This document shows positions 31,953 to 42,686 of a stretch of DNA of 64,000 nucleotides, piece by piece. The notes under the pieces are model-generated. The model was given only the letters and a program-made list of their open reading frames with translations. It was not told where the DNA came from and made no database searches. A program made the position numbers and the translations under genes. Source of the DNA: Stagonosporopsis chrysanthemi (taxonomy: Eukaryota; Ascomycota; Dothideomycetes; Pleosporales; Didymellaceae); assembly GCA_022560025.1 (NCBI GenBank), contig JAFISE010000004.1:383161-447160 (forward strand). Reading direction: 5' to 3'. Numbering within the stretch: the first letter of the stretch is position 1; every line of letters begins with the position of its first letter.

Positions 31953-34164
31953 ATGGCTTCTGCGCTGAATAAACGCCAGCAGGCGCGCAACGAGCGCACG
32001 CTACAGGAGCTGATTAAAACGGTGCCGGGGAATGGGACCTGCGCCGACTGTGGTGCGAAGAATCCAGGTAAGGAGAGCGTGCATATTGCGAGAATTGGGC
32101 TGACAAGGCTGTAGGATGGGCAAGCTGGAGTGTATGTCCCCCTCATCGAGGCCGAGCGCCGAACAGCTGGTCGCCGAATTCTTGTGTAGTAGCAGCAATG
32201 CTAACGAGCCTAGTTGGGCATCTTCCTGTGCATGCGCTGCGCAGCCCTGCACCGCAAGCTGGGGACGCACATTTCAAAGGTCAAATCGCTGAGCATGGAC
32301 AAGTGGGACAATGCGCAGGTCGATGTAAGAGACATGTCTGAGCACGCCAAGACAGTATTGACAGCAGTAGAACATGAAGCGCATTGGCAACACCGAGTCG
32401 AACAAGATGTACAATCCACGCGGCACGAAGGCGCATATACCGATCGATGTTGACGAAGTAGACGGTGCCATGGAGCGATTTATACGGCAAAAATACGAAC
32501 AGCGCGTATACATGGGCGCCTCACAGCCCGGCACACGACACAACACGGGCAGCACGAGTTCTGAGGACAGGCCGCCGCCGCTACCGCCCAAGCCTACCGG
32601 AAGATTTGGGTTTGGGTTGAGGAAGACGTCGACCTCCAAGTCTCCGCCAGTATCCCCCGGGCTTGGGTTCGAATCTTCTCAGGCCTCTCCGCCGCGCGTG
32701 AACAAGCCTTCTCGAGTCTTTGGCTCGAACATCCACACATCTGGTGATGGACTGGACTCAAAGCTGGCGACACTGAGAGACATGGGCTTCCCGGACGACA
32801 AGCGCAACTCGACAGTATTGAAGGGCTTGAATGGTAACCTGGACAGGACAGTAGAGGCATTGATCCGGCTGGGAGAGCAGAATTCGGGGAGATCTGGGCG
32901 CACGACTCCTACTCCGCCAGCGAAGAACGGAGTGAATGGCCTCTCGTTCGATAACTCCCCGCAGAGCGCATCTGCTGGAGCCTCGACGAATCCATTTGAT
33001 GCGCTGGACGCAGCACCCCTGGCTCAGCAGCAGCAGAATCAATACGGGTACGGTGGACAGCAACAGGCTAGCCAGCAGATGAATTCTTACAATCCATTCT
33101 TCTCGTCACAGGGCCAGCAGCAGTACCAGCAGCCGCAGCAACAGCAACAGCAGCAGCAGCAGCAGCAGCCACAGCAGAGTTATGGTCAGTCTTATAACCC
33201 ATTTGGGCAGCCGCAGCAGCAGCAGTCGCAGCAGAGCCTCGAGCAAACGTTTCAAGGCATGCAGCTATCCCAACAGCAGCCGCAGCAATACCAACAACCT
33301 CAACAGCCCCCCGCGCAGCCGTTGTTCCCTAACCGGACAGGAGGACTCGGACAGCCAAATCCACCCTTCGCGCAGACAAATCCCTTCCAGCAGTCTTTTA
33401 CACCACCACCAATGCCACAGATACCCGAGCAGTACGGCTCATTCTACCCACCTCAACCACAGTATCAGTCTATGTCTCAGCCAGCAAGCCCAGGGAATCC
33501 CTTTCTAAAGTCTTCGAAAAGCCAGATCTTCACACCGACGAACTCCAATCCGTTTGGCTCCAGTTTGAGTCAACCAAGCCAACAACTACAACAGCAGCAA
33601 ACGTCACAGCAAGCCTTTAATCCCTGGACAGCCCAGACACAGACGCAGACGCCAACTTCACAAGCTCCTAACCCATTCAATAATATGGGACAGAGCTACC
33701 AACAGACGCAGACACCTGCAGCTCAGGCACCAAACCCATGGCAGTATCAACAACAGCCTACACAACAGCACAATTATCCTCAAAACAACCCGCCCTTTGA
33801 TAAGTATGCCGCGTTCTCACAGTCTAACCAGCAGCAATTTGCGCCCCAACGCTCAGCAACGATGCCGAACCTGCTTATGGGCCAGACAGACGCAGGGGCA
33901 CAGGCATCATTAACAGCCACGCCGGCTGCCCCGGCGGCACCTGAAGCTCTGTCATTCTCTGGTCACGCCAATCCTTTCCAGAGCGCAGCACCTCCGCAGG
34001 TTGCACCACAGATTGCCGCTCCGCAAGCCAAGCCATTGTCTGCACTGAGTCAAAACCAGGGCACCAGGCATGTGAGCAACGAGAGTGTGGACTTTTCAGG
34101 GTTGATGGGCGGACGGCACAGCCCAGACGCGTTCGGCAGCTTGAGCTCGAGCTTCAGGAGATAA
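31953..34164 (+). CDS. Gts1-like ArfGAP protein with UBA domain, NPF motifs and polyQ
   Basis: Four exons, 31953-32067, 32115-32131 (a 17-nt micro-exon), 32214-32324 and 32371-34164, with introns of 47, 82 and 46 bp, give 678 aa. ArfGAP zinc finger: GTCADCGAKNPGWASWSLG, then IFLCMRCAALHRKLGTHISK (CX2C...CX2C with the arginine-finger region H-R-K-L-G-T-H). UBA at about residues 205-250 (KLATLRDMGFPDDKRNSTVL). The C-terminal half is Gln-rich with a polyQ run and eight NPF motifs, which bind EH domains of endocytic proteins such as Pan1 and Ede1. This domain order is that of yeast Gts1 and S. pombe Ucp3. Intron 3 ends CAGTAG; only the second AG keeps the frame open. Likely acts on Arf GTPases in vesicle traffic or endocytosis. 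Confidence 0.9.
33000..33320 (+). repeat. polyQ-coding CAG/CAA tract
   Basis: Mixed CAG and CAA codons encode Gln-rich sequence, including one run of eleven Gln, within the ArfGAP gene. Mixed codons suggest selection for the peptide rather than a pure DNA slippage repeat. Confidence 0.85.
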
Positions 34165-35069
34165 AGGACGTGTTGGGAGGGAGGAGGTTTGTAGATTTAC
34201 ATTCAGCATAGCGTATAGTGCATCTGTTATTGCATTCAGGGAGACGAATGTCCATAGTGACAGTCGAGCGTGCGAACAAGTAGCGTAGCACTCTAATCCA
34301 TCATTTTCTTGAAAGACATCGAGCTTGTGATGTCTGTACATAGGCGAGTCTTCTGCAAGCCGATCTCAAGCAAGCAAACGAACTTCTGTCTCATGCGTCA
34401 ACCGTTGGTTAATGCAGGACATCACACACGTGCATGGCCTGGGCAGCAACGCGGCTGAGCAGCGTGCAGGGGTTCCGGCCGCTCAGCAAACAGCGGTGTG
34501 TGCTAGCTCGTCTTCCTCGACGCACGCAAGCTGCGCAACGACGATCACCCAAGCTCGCAGATCCACAGGTTCGCGCACTGATCCGATCCTTCAAAAGGCG
34601 TTCGCGGGCCCAACCGTGCTCCCGTTCTGACACTCCCCGCGTCGCAATTGCTGTTCTTGCCCCATCGCAACACCCAGCCTCCAGCCTCCAGCTTTCAGGG
34701 TCCAAGCTCTCTTCTCTGGCACTCCCACGCAACGCAAACGTTGAGAGGTCGAGGACGACAACGCATCTGTGGATCTCCTATTGCAAAGAAAAAACATAGA
34801 AATGCAACATTGAGGCCCAGATTGACCCACTTCTCACCGGACAGCCTTCTGGACTCGTAGAGCTGCAGGAGCCAGAACCGCGCATCCATCGGCTTTCGAC
34901 AACACAACACACACAGCACAACACCCCGTCGACGTCGCACTCAACACTCTACTCCCAGCAACCCTCACAGCCACGCCACGCTACTCAGCCCTACGCTATA
35001 ACAACCACGCGCAACCACGCACCAACTTACCTCCCCAACCACGCACACAAACTATTCCAACCGCACACC
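34165..35069. other. Intergenic region
   Basis: Between two plus-strand genes. No supported gene. The last 200 bp before 35070 are CA-rich, probably leader of the next gene. Confidence 0.55.
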
Positions 35070-35594
35070 ATGGGCTGGAACCCCTTCTCCACCTCCCCCA
35101 CCCGCTCCTCCTACAGTTCCTCCTCGCGCAACCCCCGCTACGCCCGCAGCAGCGCCGGGTCCTCCTACTCCTCGCACCGCGCCTCGACCAGCCGCTACGG
35201 CCGCGCCCCGCGCGACGGCTACATGCAATCGCTGTACCGCAAGCTGCGGTCTCTGTGGCGCGACCTAGTCGCCTACGCGCGGCGGCACCCGTACAAGGTG
35301 TTTTTCGCCGTCATCATGCCCTTGGTCAGCGGCGGCGTGTTGCACAAGCTCGCACGCCAGTTTGGGGTCAATCTGCCAGAGATGGGGGGCGCGGGCGCGA
35401 GGGGCGGGTTTGCGGGCGCGGGACATGCGGGGGGTTATGGTGGAGGAGGAGGAAGCGGGGGTTACTATGGCAGTGAGGGGTATGGAGCGCAGAGGGGAGG
35501 CGAGGGCATGTTTGGTGGGTTGGATGTGCAGAGTGTGGCGGGTGGGATTGGGAATTTGGCCACGATTGCGCAGATGGCGAGCAAGTTTATGTGA
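35070..35594 (+). CDS. Small Gly-rich membrane-associated protein, unknown function
   Basis: Single exon, 174 aa, from the ATG at 35070. A Ser/Arg/Tyr-rich N-terminus (MGWNPFSTSPTRSSYSSSSR) is followed by a conserved-looking basic helix (YMQSLYRKLRSLWRDLVAYA) and one hydrophobic segment (HPYKVFFAVIMPLVSGGVLH). The C-terminus is Gly-rich and ends in a helix (VQSVAGGIGNLATIAQMASK). Homologous-looking proteins are common and unnamed in filamentous ascomycetes. No function proposed. Confidence 0.7.
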   Translation: MGWNPFSTSPTRSSYSSSSRNPRYARSSAGSSYSSHRASTSRYGRAPRDGYMQSLYRKLRSLWRDLVAYARRHPYKVFFAVIMPLVSGGVLHKLARQFGVNLPEMGGAGARGGFAGAGHAGGYGGGGGSGGYYGSEGYGAQRGGEGMFGGLDVQSVAGGIGNLATIAQMASKFM

Positions 35595-35837
35595 GGGGCG
35601 ATGCTGTTACGATGGGATGATTGGGAGGAGGAGGGGTTGGATTGGCTTCACGACATGTGGTTGATATATTTGGGCACTTATGATATCCCTAGGCGTACCG
35701 GCGCAATGGAAAATCCAACACTTTTTGTGTCACGTTGTTGCTCTCTATCTACCTATCCCGCAGACCGAACAAACCATAACTCCAGCTCCTCACAGGATAT
35801 CAAAGCATACCGTCCCAGCCAAATCCTCCCCCCCCCC

Positions 35838-36636
35838 TTACCCACTCACCGCACTACTCAACACCTTCGCCGCAAGACTACTCAGCAGCCTCGCCTTATC
35901 CGCCTGTGGCATCTCCTGAAAAACAGCATAAACACTCTTCCCCTTCGCATCCCTAACACTACCCAGCCGATTCCCCGCAACAGCACCAGCAACCATGCCC
36001 GAAAAATTCGCAACAATAAAGCCCATGGCGCCGCCACTCAGGCCGCCCACGACGCTCCAGAACTTGCCTGTGGGCGCCGCGTCGCCGTCCGCCATGCCCT
36101 CCTCGCGCAGCATCTCCTCAAACACGCCGCCAAACTGCTCCTCGCTGAACCGCGTGTGCGACTCCTCCGTCGCACCCGCGGGCTTCTCGCCCCCGCCAAA
36201 CCCAAACGCAGACCACGGGAACGACCCGAAGTTGAACCCCCCGCCTGTCGCACCCCCCTCTGCTGCACCTCCCGCGCCAGCGCCAGCGCCCCCGCTCGGC
36301 ACCTCCTCGTCCCACGCCTCGCCCGCGCCCGTGCTCGTGCCGCCCGTCCAGTTGTTGTACGTGCGGGCGGCGTCGTAATCGCGGCGGCGCGTCGCGTCTG
36401 AGAGCGTGTAGTAGGCGTCGTTGATGTCCTGGAAGCGTTTTGTGCGGGCGGCGCGCTCGGGCGAGTTGGCGGGCACGCGGTCCGGGTGGTGCTTGAGCGC
36501 GGCTTTTTTGTAGGCGTCGCGGATTTGCTGCGCCGAGGCGCTGGGGTCGACGGAGAGCGTTTTGTAGTAGTCGAGAGCTGCGGGTGGGGAGTTAGTGGAA
36601 GTCGGGGATGGAGAGGGTGGGGGGAGGCGCACGCAT
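35838..36636 (-). CDS. Class III J-domain (DnaJ) co-chaperone
   Basis: Two exons, 36636-36633 (4 coding nt, ATGC) and 36577-35838, with a 55-bp intron (CACTAACTCC branch, CCCGCAG acceptor), give 247 aa. The unspliced frame has no ATG before the J domain, and splicing gives MPLDYYKTLSVDPSASAQQI. The J domain (residues 3-70) has the HPD motif (KHHPDR), which stimulates Hsp70 ATPase. A Gly/Ala-rich linker follows, then a C-terminal stretch with a glycine-zipper-like hydrophobic part (VGGLSGGAMGFIVANFSGM, then AGAVAGNRLGS) that may associate with membranes. The Hsp70 partner and compartment are not shown. It is next to a second, unrelated J-protein gene (ERJ5). Confidence 0.85.
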
Positions 36637-36950
36637 GGTGGGCGGTTGTCGGGGTGTTTGGTTGAGAGAGTGTGCGAGGTGGTTGGAGGGAGAGTACAGG
36701 TGCTTTGGGGCGTTTGTTGGTGTGGGCAGCGATGTGGGAGTTGGGAGGCAAGGTGGTGTTGACTTGCAATGACGTGGGGGTCAAACGCGGGAGAGATCAG
36801 CCACTGTGGCGCAGTTTCACATGCTCAGGGAGATAGGGGCCTTTCATTGTTGGATTCTCGACCCCAGATCTACGCTTTTACTTCTGCATATATATCCTAC
36901 ATTCTTCCAAGGAAGTCACATTACTCCGTCACATTGTCGGGCGGTTTAAG
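36637..36950. other. Intergenic region between two J-protein genes
   Basis: 314 bp upstream of the class III J-protein gene and downstream of ERJ5. No coding sequence seen. Confidence 0.5.
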
Positions 36951-38350
36951 CTACCTGACGCGGCTCTGGGCCTTGGTCTTGCGCTTTCTTGTCTCGCCGT
37001 TGATGTTCTGTGCATGGGCAGACTGAAGGGCAGCCTCGTCCTCAGGAAGGTCAGACGTATTAAGAAGAGGCTCGTCAAGAAGCTTCTTCTTGCCAAGAAC
37101 ACGACCGGCAGTCTGGTTGTAGGCAAACTTGGGCAGCTTGAACAGGAGGGTATCATAGATGGTGGGCGCGGGCTCCTCCTCAGGCTACTGTATGTCAGCA
37201 AGTATTCAACGAAAGGGGGCATGATCAACGTACGTCGAGAAGGAACTCGCCCTTCTGGCCATCCTCGGTCTCCTCTTCCAGGAACACGTTGCCAACAGAG
37301 TCGACAATCAAGACCTTGCCGTTCTCTGCCACGATACGCCTCTTGGCACCCTGGGGACCGGAGATCAGCTCAACCTCCTTGGGCGTGCTGATCCCAGCAG
37401 CACGAGCCTTCTTGGCAGGCGCAGGCTTCTTGTCCTTCTTGCGCTGGTCCTTCTCCCAAGCACGCGCCTCGCGACGGTTCCTTGGGACGAACTCTGGCTC
37501 CTTCTCCTCGTCCTCGTTGCTGCCGTCGTCGAATTGCTGGGAGTTGACAGGAACGTTGGCAGGAGCACCGTCAGCGCCGGGGATGCCCTGAATAGCAGTC
37601 TCGTCGCCCCAGGCGGTCTTGCGTGCGTGGCGAATGTAGCGCTCGACAAACTCCTTGCGGCGCTTCCAGCTCATGTGCAGAGCGAACCAGTGGAAACCGC
37701 CTCCGAAGACGATCAAGACGCCAAAGATGACGGAACCAAGGCCAGGGCGGAAGCGGTTGTAATAGTAGCCAGAGCCCTTCCACGCGGGGAAGCCGTTCCT
37801 CAGGAAGTGGTCGTAGCGCTCACGCTCAGGGCCCTTGAGGATGTTTGCGACGACAGAGAGTTTCTGGTACCTCGCAGTGACCTTCTTGATGTGTGCATCA
37901 ATCTCCTTCTTCGAGGGGCCCTTGCTGGACTTGACGCCAGGCGTCTTGCCCTTCTTGCCGTTGTTCTTCGCATAGTTGGCGACAAAGGCCTTGCGGGCCT
38001 TGTCGGGGTGGAGCTCGCGGCCCTTGTTGCGGTAGGCTTTGGTCAGCTCGTCTTGGCTTGCACTGGGCTTGACGCCGAGCATATCGTAGAAGGTGACATT
38101 GGCACCCTCTGATTTGATGACCTCGTCGCGCAGACGGAAGATCTCGTGGTCTTTGCAGTCAGACGTTAGCTAAGCTGCACCTGTGCAGTGGTGTTCGCCT
38201 GTGTGGGGGATTCTCCGGGCAGGATGCTCCAGGGGGCCAATTGAACACGGCTAGCTACTGCGGAAGACTGTACGTACCCTCTTTCGACCAGGCAGCAGCA
38301 AAAGCCGCGAAAATGCCCAGCAGCAGGGCAAACACGGCAGTAGACCTCAT
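36951..38350 (-). CDS. ERJ5: ER J-domain protein Erj5
   Basis: Three exons, 38350-38278, 38150-37234 and 37184-36951, with introns of 127 and 49 bp, give 407 aa. The first join gives a signal peptide (MRSTAVFALLLGIFAAFAAA) followed by WSKEDHEIFRLRDEV, matching Erj5. The J domain (about 45-125) has the HPD motif in RELHPDKA and a basic insert. One TM (GSVIFGVLIVFGGGFHWFAL) follows. The cytosolic C-terminus is charged, with KRRIVAENGKVLIVDSVGNV and, in exon 3, PTIYDTLLFKLPKFAYNQT. In yeast, Erj5 is an ER-membrane co-chaperone of BiP/Kar2 that supports protein folding. Intron 2 ends CAGTAG; use of the first AG would place an in-frame TAG at the exon start. Confidence 0.92.
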
Positions 38351-38959
38351 GGCTGGTGGTGGTGGAGTTCAAGTCGAGTTCAAGCCAGATCGCGAACTTT
38401 ACAGGCAACGGGAAAGTACCGTGGCTTGTGCGCTGGTAGCGCCACGAACCGCTGGAGATGCTACTACGCCAACCTGGAGTCCTGGACCAAGCAGAGCGGT
38501 CAGGATGGTGTGCGGGTGTAGCTATAGCTTGGGGTCGCATAGGTAGACCGCCTCTTCCCCTCTCCAACACTCCTCGACTGAAGGCCTGCCCGCGCACTTC
38601 CTCCCCGACCCCGATAAAATGCTCTTAGGTGTCCTTCCCACGCACATGTGAGACGAGCCGGACTAGGAAGCTGTAGGGGGCGCACTGTGGCTCAGCGCAC
38701 TGGTCCCTTATTTTGGATCGCCGTGTATCCGCGACCAGCGGCCAACAAAAGTTAAACCCACGTACTCCTTAGGTGAGCACCTTTCGCTCCGCCCACACTC
38801 ATTCCACCGCCGCGTCACCACTCTACATCTCCCATCAGACTCGTCGTATCCGTAAGGCAGCCGTTTTGTTGTTCTATTGCATCCTCTGCGTCTATCAAAG
38901 GCCACATCTGCCCCTTCCCACCATCCGTTCGATCGAGGCACGCGCAACAACCACTAACC
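38351..38959. promoter_or_regulatory. Divergent promoter ERJ5 / PRA1
   Basis: A 609-bp spacer between two divergent secretory-pathway genes. No gene and no convincing named motif seen. Confidence 0.45.
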
Positions 38960-39592
38960 ATGACTTCCCCTGCAGACCGTGTAGAGCAACACCAGACTCT
39001 CATCACCCCCGACGTCCTCCAACCCGACACTACTCAGACGAGCAACCCTTTCGCCTCCACCATGTCGCGCTTCAGCATCCCCATCTCCGCCCTGACGTCC
39101 CGGATGGACCTCCAGGGGCGCTTCGATGGCCTGCGCTCGGCCTCTGTCTCGTCGCGCTTTGCCAACTTGCGCCCCATCAGCGAGTTCCTCGACGTCAAGC
39201 GCGTCTCCAAGCCCGCCAACTTCAGCGAGGCGCAGAGTCGCATCAACTACAACCTGGGCTACTTCTCCAGCAACTATGCTGCTGTCTTTGCCATGCTCAG
39301 CATCTACAGCTTGCTCACCCATTTGCTGCTGCTCTTCGTCATCATCTTCGTGATTGGTGGCATGTACGGCATCGGCAAGCTCGAGGGCAATGATCTCCAG
39401 ATTGGCTCCTGGCGCGCGACCACCTCGCAGCTCTACACCACCCTTGCCATCATCGCCATTCCTCTTGGACTGTGGTCCTCTCCTTTCTCTGCTGTTCTCT
39501 GGCTCATCGGTGCCTCCGGCGTGACCATCATCGGTCATGCTGCTTTCCTAGACAAGCCCATCGAGTCAGCTTTTTCCGAGGAGGCGGTCTAG
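38960..39592 (+). CDS. YIP3: PRA1 family protein (prenylated Rab acceptor, Yip3-like)
   Basis: Single exon, 210 aa, from the ATG at 38960. The PRA1 domain begins at about 75 (RPISEFLDVKRVSKPANFSE, then RINYNLGYFSSNYAAVFAML). Two long hydrophobic hairpins follow (SLLTHLLLLFVIIFVIGGMY and LAIIAIPLGLWSSPFSAVLW). The end is a short acidic tail (ESAFSEEAV). PRA1/Yip3 proteins act at the Golgi and ER and help prenylated Rab GTPases move between membrane and GDI. The next ATG is only 68 bp downstream of its stop. Confidence 0.92.
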   Translation: MTSPADRVEQHQTLITPDVLQPDTTQTSNPFASTMSRFSIPISALTSRMDLQGRFDGLRSASVSSRFANLRPISEFLDVKRVSKPANFSEAQSRINYNLGYFSSNYAAVFAMLSIYSLLTHLLLLFVIIFVIGGMYGIGKLEGNDLQIGSWRATTSQLYTTLAIIAIPLGLWSSPFSAVLWLIGASGVTIIGHAAFLDKPIESAFSEEAV

Positions 39593-39660
39593 ACGGTCGG
39601 CCGCGAACTCCTCATGCTTCGCCCCCATGGGGAAGACCATCAGGGCGTGTGGGGAGATAT

Positions 39661-40956
39661 ATGGAGGACGGGGACGACATTTATAGATTTCAGGACGTTG
39701 GCAGTGACACTGAAATGACCGGCGTTAATGTAGAACATGGATACCAGCGAGCCTTGAACGGCAAGCAACTTCTAAACAAGGACGATTTATACTTCAACGA
39801 CATGGATATACGAGCCTGGGAGCGAAGGACGGCGGCGCTGGGTGGTGCGCCTAATAGGAACGACCGCGGTTACCAGGAGGACGAAGGCTACTACGACGAT
39901 TCTGGAGAAATCATGTCTGCAGCTGAATACGAAGAAGTGCTTTTCCAACGCGTCCTCGACAAGATCCGACTAGCAAGAGCAGCAGATGTCCCAGATGTGC
40001 AATTGACTCCAGAAGAACTTGATGCGTACCAGTCCAAACTCCACGGCACAAAGGCGCCTACAGCGCGTCCGTCGCGAAGCTCCCGGCCCTCGCCGCTAAA
40101 CGATACTATGAGCGTTGCGAATGCCAGCACAACCAGCAAGAAAGGCTCGGGCAGTTCGCGAAGCAAGAAAGAGCAACAGAGGTTGTCTCTTTTCGCATCA
40201 AAACCCAAGAAGGAGAAGCCAAGCAGCCGCAAACGCGCCTCCTCGAATGTGCCAAGTGCCCCTCCGCCTGGCTTCATGGTACCTGGTCCAGATGGACAGC
40301 TTGTCTACACACCAATCAATGCTTATCAAGGTGATATGGCTCGCGATCCAGTAATGCCGCCTCAGCCCACGTCTCGCACAGTCTCAGGCAGCGAGCCACC
40401 ACCAGTGCCTGCGCGTCACTTGCTGAGTGACATGCCTGGAGCGTTCCCCGGCGCCCTTCCCACCTCGCCTCATCTCTACCGCCCCACGACCCCTCTGCAA
40501 GAGACGCATCCCTCGCCTCGGGACCTGGCACCCGCCTACGAAGGCCTAGGCATTAGCACACACACCTCCAAGACCTCCAAAGGCTCCTCGAAACTCAAAA
40601 TCACCCCTGTGGAACCCTACCAGTACCACAACTTCAGCTCCTCCTCCTCCACCCAGTCCTCGCCCAAACCAAAATATGCTCGCCGCGTCTCCAGCGCTGA
40701 GAGTAGCTACACCGCTATGCCGCGGCGTGTCCCCGTGCCGCCGCGCCCACAAGCTAATTACGTGGGTGCAAGTCTTAGTCCGGCGGCGGGGTTGAGGGTT
40801 GAACGGGCGCTCGGTGCGGGAAATCCGGATGTCGGGGTGGTGGAGGAGGATGCGTTTGCGGAGAGTGCGAAGTCGGTCAAGGAGGGGAAGAGAGTGTCTG
40901 GTAGTGGGGCAAAGGAGGAGAAGAGGAAGAGTGGGAAAGGGAGGAAGAGGCATTGA
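39661..40956 (+). CDS. Disordered fungal protein, unknown function
   Basis: Single exon, 431 aa, from the ATG at 39661 (MEDGDDIYRFQDVGSDTEMT). An acidic N-terminal region (about 1-150) includes a helical block (AAEYEEVLFQRVLDKIRLAR, then LTPEELDAYQSKLHG). After it the protein is Ser/Pro/Lys-rich: RKRASSNVPSAPPPGFMVPG, PVPPRPQANYVGASLSPAAG and a Lys-rich C-terminus (KRKSGKGRKRH), a possible nuclear signal. No domain recognised. The ATG lies 68 bp after the PRA1 stop on the same strand, so either the promoter lies inside PRA1 or the two genes share a transcript. Confidence 0.7.
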   Translation: MEDGDDIYRFQDVGSDTEMTGVNVEHGYQRALNGKQLLNKDDLYFNDMDIRAWERRTAALGGAPNRNDRGYQEDEGYYDDSGEIMSAAEYEEVLFQRVLDKIRLARAADVPDVQLTPEELDAYQSKLHGTKAPTARPSRSSRPSPLNDTMSVANASTTSKKGSGSSRSKKEQQRLSLFASKPKKEKPSSRKRASSNVPSAPPPGFMVPGPDGQLVYTPINAYQGDMARDPVMPPQPTSRTVSGSEPPPVPARHLLSDMPGAFPGALPTSPHLYRPTTPLQETHPSPRDLAPAYEGLGISTHTSKTSKGSSKLKITPVEPYQYHNFSSSSSTQSSPKPKYARRVSSAESSYTAMPRRVPVPPRPQANYVGASLSPAAGLRVERALGAGNPDVGVVEEDAFAESAKSVKEGKRVSGSGAKEEKRKSGKGRKRH

Positions 40957-41144
40957 TGTCGTTGTATCGTTGTGTGGTTATTCGGATATAAGATTTTTAT
41001 CAACAAGATTGCTTGCTTGCTTGCTTGGAATACGACATGTTTGTTTTTCTGCTACTACTCACGACCCCCTCCATCAACCGGCGTGTCACCCACGCGCACA
41101 GCACCTGTCTCGTACCAACTGCTCCCGCCCAGTAAAATATCATA

Positions 41145-41182
<38 letters not shown>

Positions 41183-41694
41183 AGCCCCCCCCCCACCCCC
41201 CCCCCCACGCCCCCCCCCACCCCCACCCCCCTCTACATCCCCCCCACCCCCCCCCCCCCCCCCCCCCCCCCCATCACGCATTCAGCACCGCACCACGGCT
41301 GTAATCCTGTCTCACACAAACACACACACGCCGTCCCCCACCGCCAACACAGGCACGAGCCAGAGGTCAGAAGAAAGAGAAGAGAGTTGTTGGCCCTCCC
41401 CCTCGGCAGGAGGGGAGATGACGACGCTTGACAGTTTACACAGTACAGGTACAAGTACAAGACAAGTCCAGTCCGCAACGCAACGCAACGCAATGCGTGC
41501 CATTCTAGACTCTGGGGATGGAGAGATTTTCGTATAGCAACAGGAAAGGGGAAAAATTGGGTGGTTTACGTGCATGTATGTATGTATGTATGCGCTGAAG
41601 GAGGGCCCCCCCGCGGAAGGGAAAGTGCCAGAAGGGATAATGCTGGGGGGGCACGAGATGCGTGCGAGATGCGCGCGGTGTGGATGCGGGGGAC
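40957..41694. other. Convergent 3' region with a large poly-C tract
   Basis: Between the disordered-protein gene and PAM17. Dominated by a poly-C tract near 41148-41271, plus GCTT repeats near 41008-41030 and TGTA repeats near 41575-41592. No gene. Confidence 0.7.
41148..41271. repeat. Long poly-C tract
   Basis: About 124 bp of almost pure C, interrupted by single A, G or T bases and one TCTACAT. The minus strand is G-rich and would form multiple quadruplexes. The exact length is doubtful because sequencing slips here. Confidence 0.9.
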
Positions 41695-42500
41695 TTAGAG
41701 CTGGGCGCGCGTGTGGCGTCCTGTCTTGAGGTTGAAGGCGCGCTGGTCCTTCAGCCAGCGCCTGTAGCCTGCGACGCTGCCGATTTTCTCGCCGTAGTAG
41801 TCTGGCGGGGGGTTTGCGAGGGAGGAGACGGAGGGGTCGACGCGGTGGCGCTTGATGCGGTTGAAGAAGGCCGAGTCTTTCTGCGTGGGTGTTAGCTTTT
41901 GCACATGTGCAGATGACAGGTTTTGCGACTCCCGCCCGCGCGCCCGCGAGCAAAGCACACACGCAACGAACATACCCTTGTGAACTCAGTGATGACGCCC
42001 CGGTACGCCAGGTTGAATACCTGGTTGCCGAAAATCGGCCCAATCAGCCATCCTGCCGCCAACATGCCCAGCGTGCTCAACCCCATCAGCATCATCGGGT
42101 CGAACCCGCCCAGCTGCTCCGACAGCACCGCGTCGTACCCGTTGTTGATCATGTACGAGAGTCCGTAGTACGTGACGCCGACGGCGCTGGCCCCCGAGCA
42201 TGCCTGGCCGATGCGCCTGCGCGTCCGGCGCAGCGCGAAGAAGTCGTTCCATGTGAGAGCTTTGGAGCCGGTGGTGGGGGTAGTGCTGGATGCTGAGGGC
42301 GATGTGGACGCGTTTCGGACGGCGAGTCTACTGGATATGTCGCGCGGTGTTGTGAAGACGGATGCTTGTGATTGCTGGGGCAGCTTGGAGGGTCGTGTGC
42401 TGGTGGTGAAGGAGGCGGTGGTTAAGCAGGGCGCAAGGATCGACGGCGGGTATCGCTTGGCGAAGGCCCGCGCGGGGCACAGGGCGCTTCTGGCGAGCAT
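41695..42500 (-). CDS. PAM17: Mitochondrial import motor subunit Pam17
   Basis: Two exons, 42500-41976 and 41880-41695, with a 95-bp phase-0 intron (GTATGT...ACGCAG), give 236 aa. Start at MLARSALCPARAFAKRYPPS, a basic amphipathic presequence. The conserved core begins LTWNDFFALRRTRRRIG and has two TM segments (around ASAVGVTYYGLSYMI and LMGLSTLGMLAAGWLIGPIF). Exon 2 carries the diagnostic end: RIKRHRVDPSVSSLANPPPD, YYGEKIGSVAGYRRWLKDQR, AFN. Pam17 is an inner-membrane protein that organises the TIM23 presequence translocase motor. Confidence 0.95.
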
Positions 42501-42686
42501 TGTGGTGGTGGTTGAGGGCGATGATGGGTTGTGGTTGTGGGTGGACTTCACTGAGCAGCGCGGAGCTAAGCTCTGGTCTTGGCGAGAGCTGATTAACCAC
42601 CGCACGCGATGCAACCGCAACTGATGGAAACAATGGTCAATCGAATAGAATGTTATTGTGGGAATGTACCTTGAAGCCTTTTTGCA

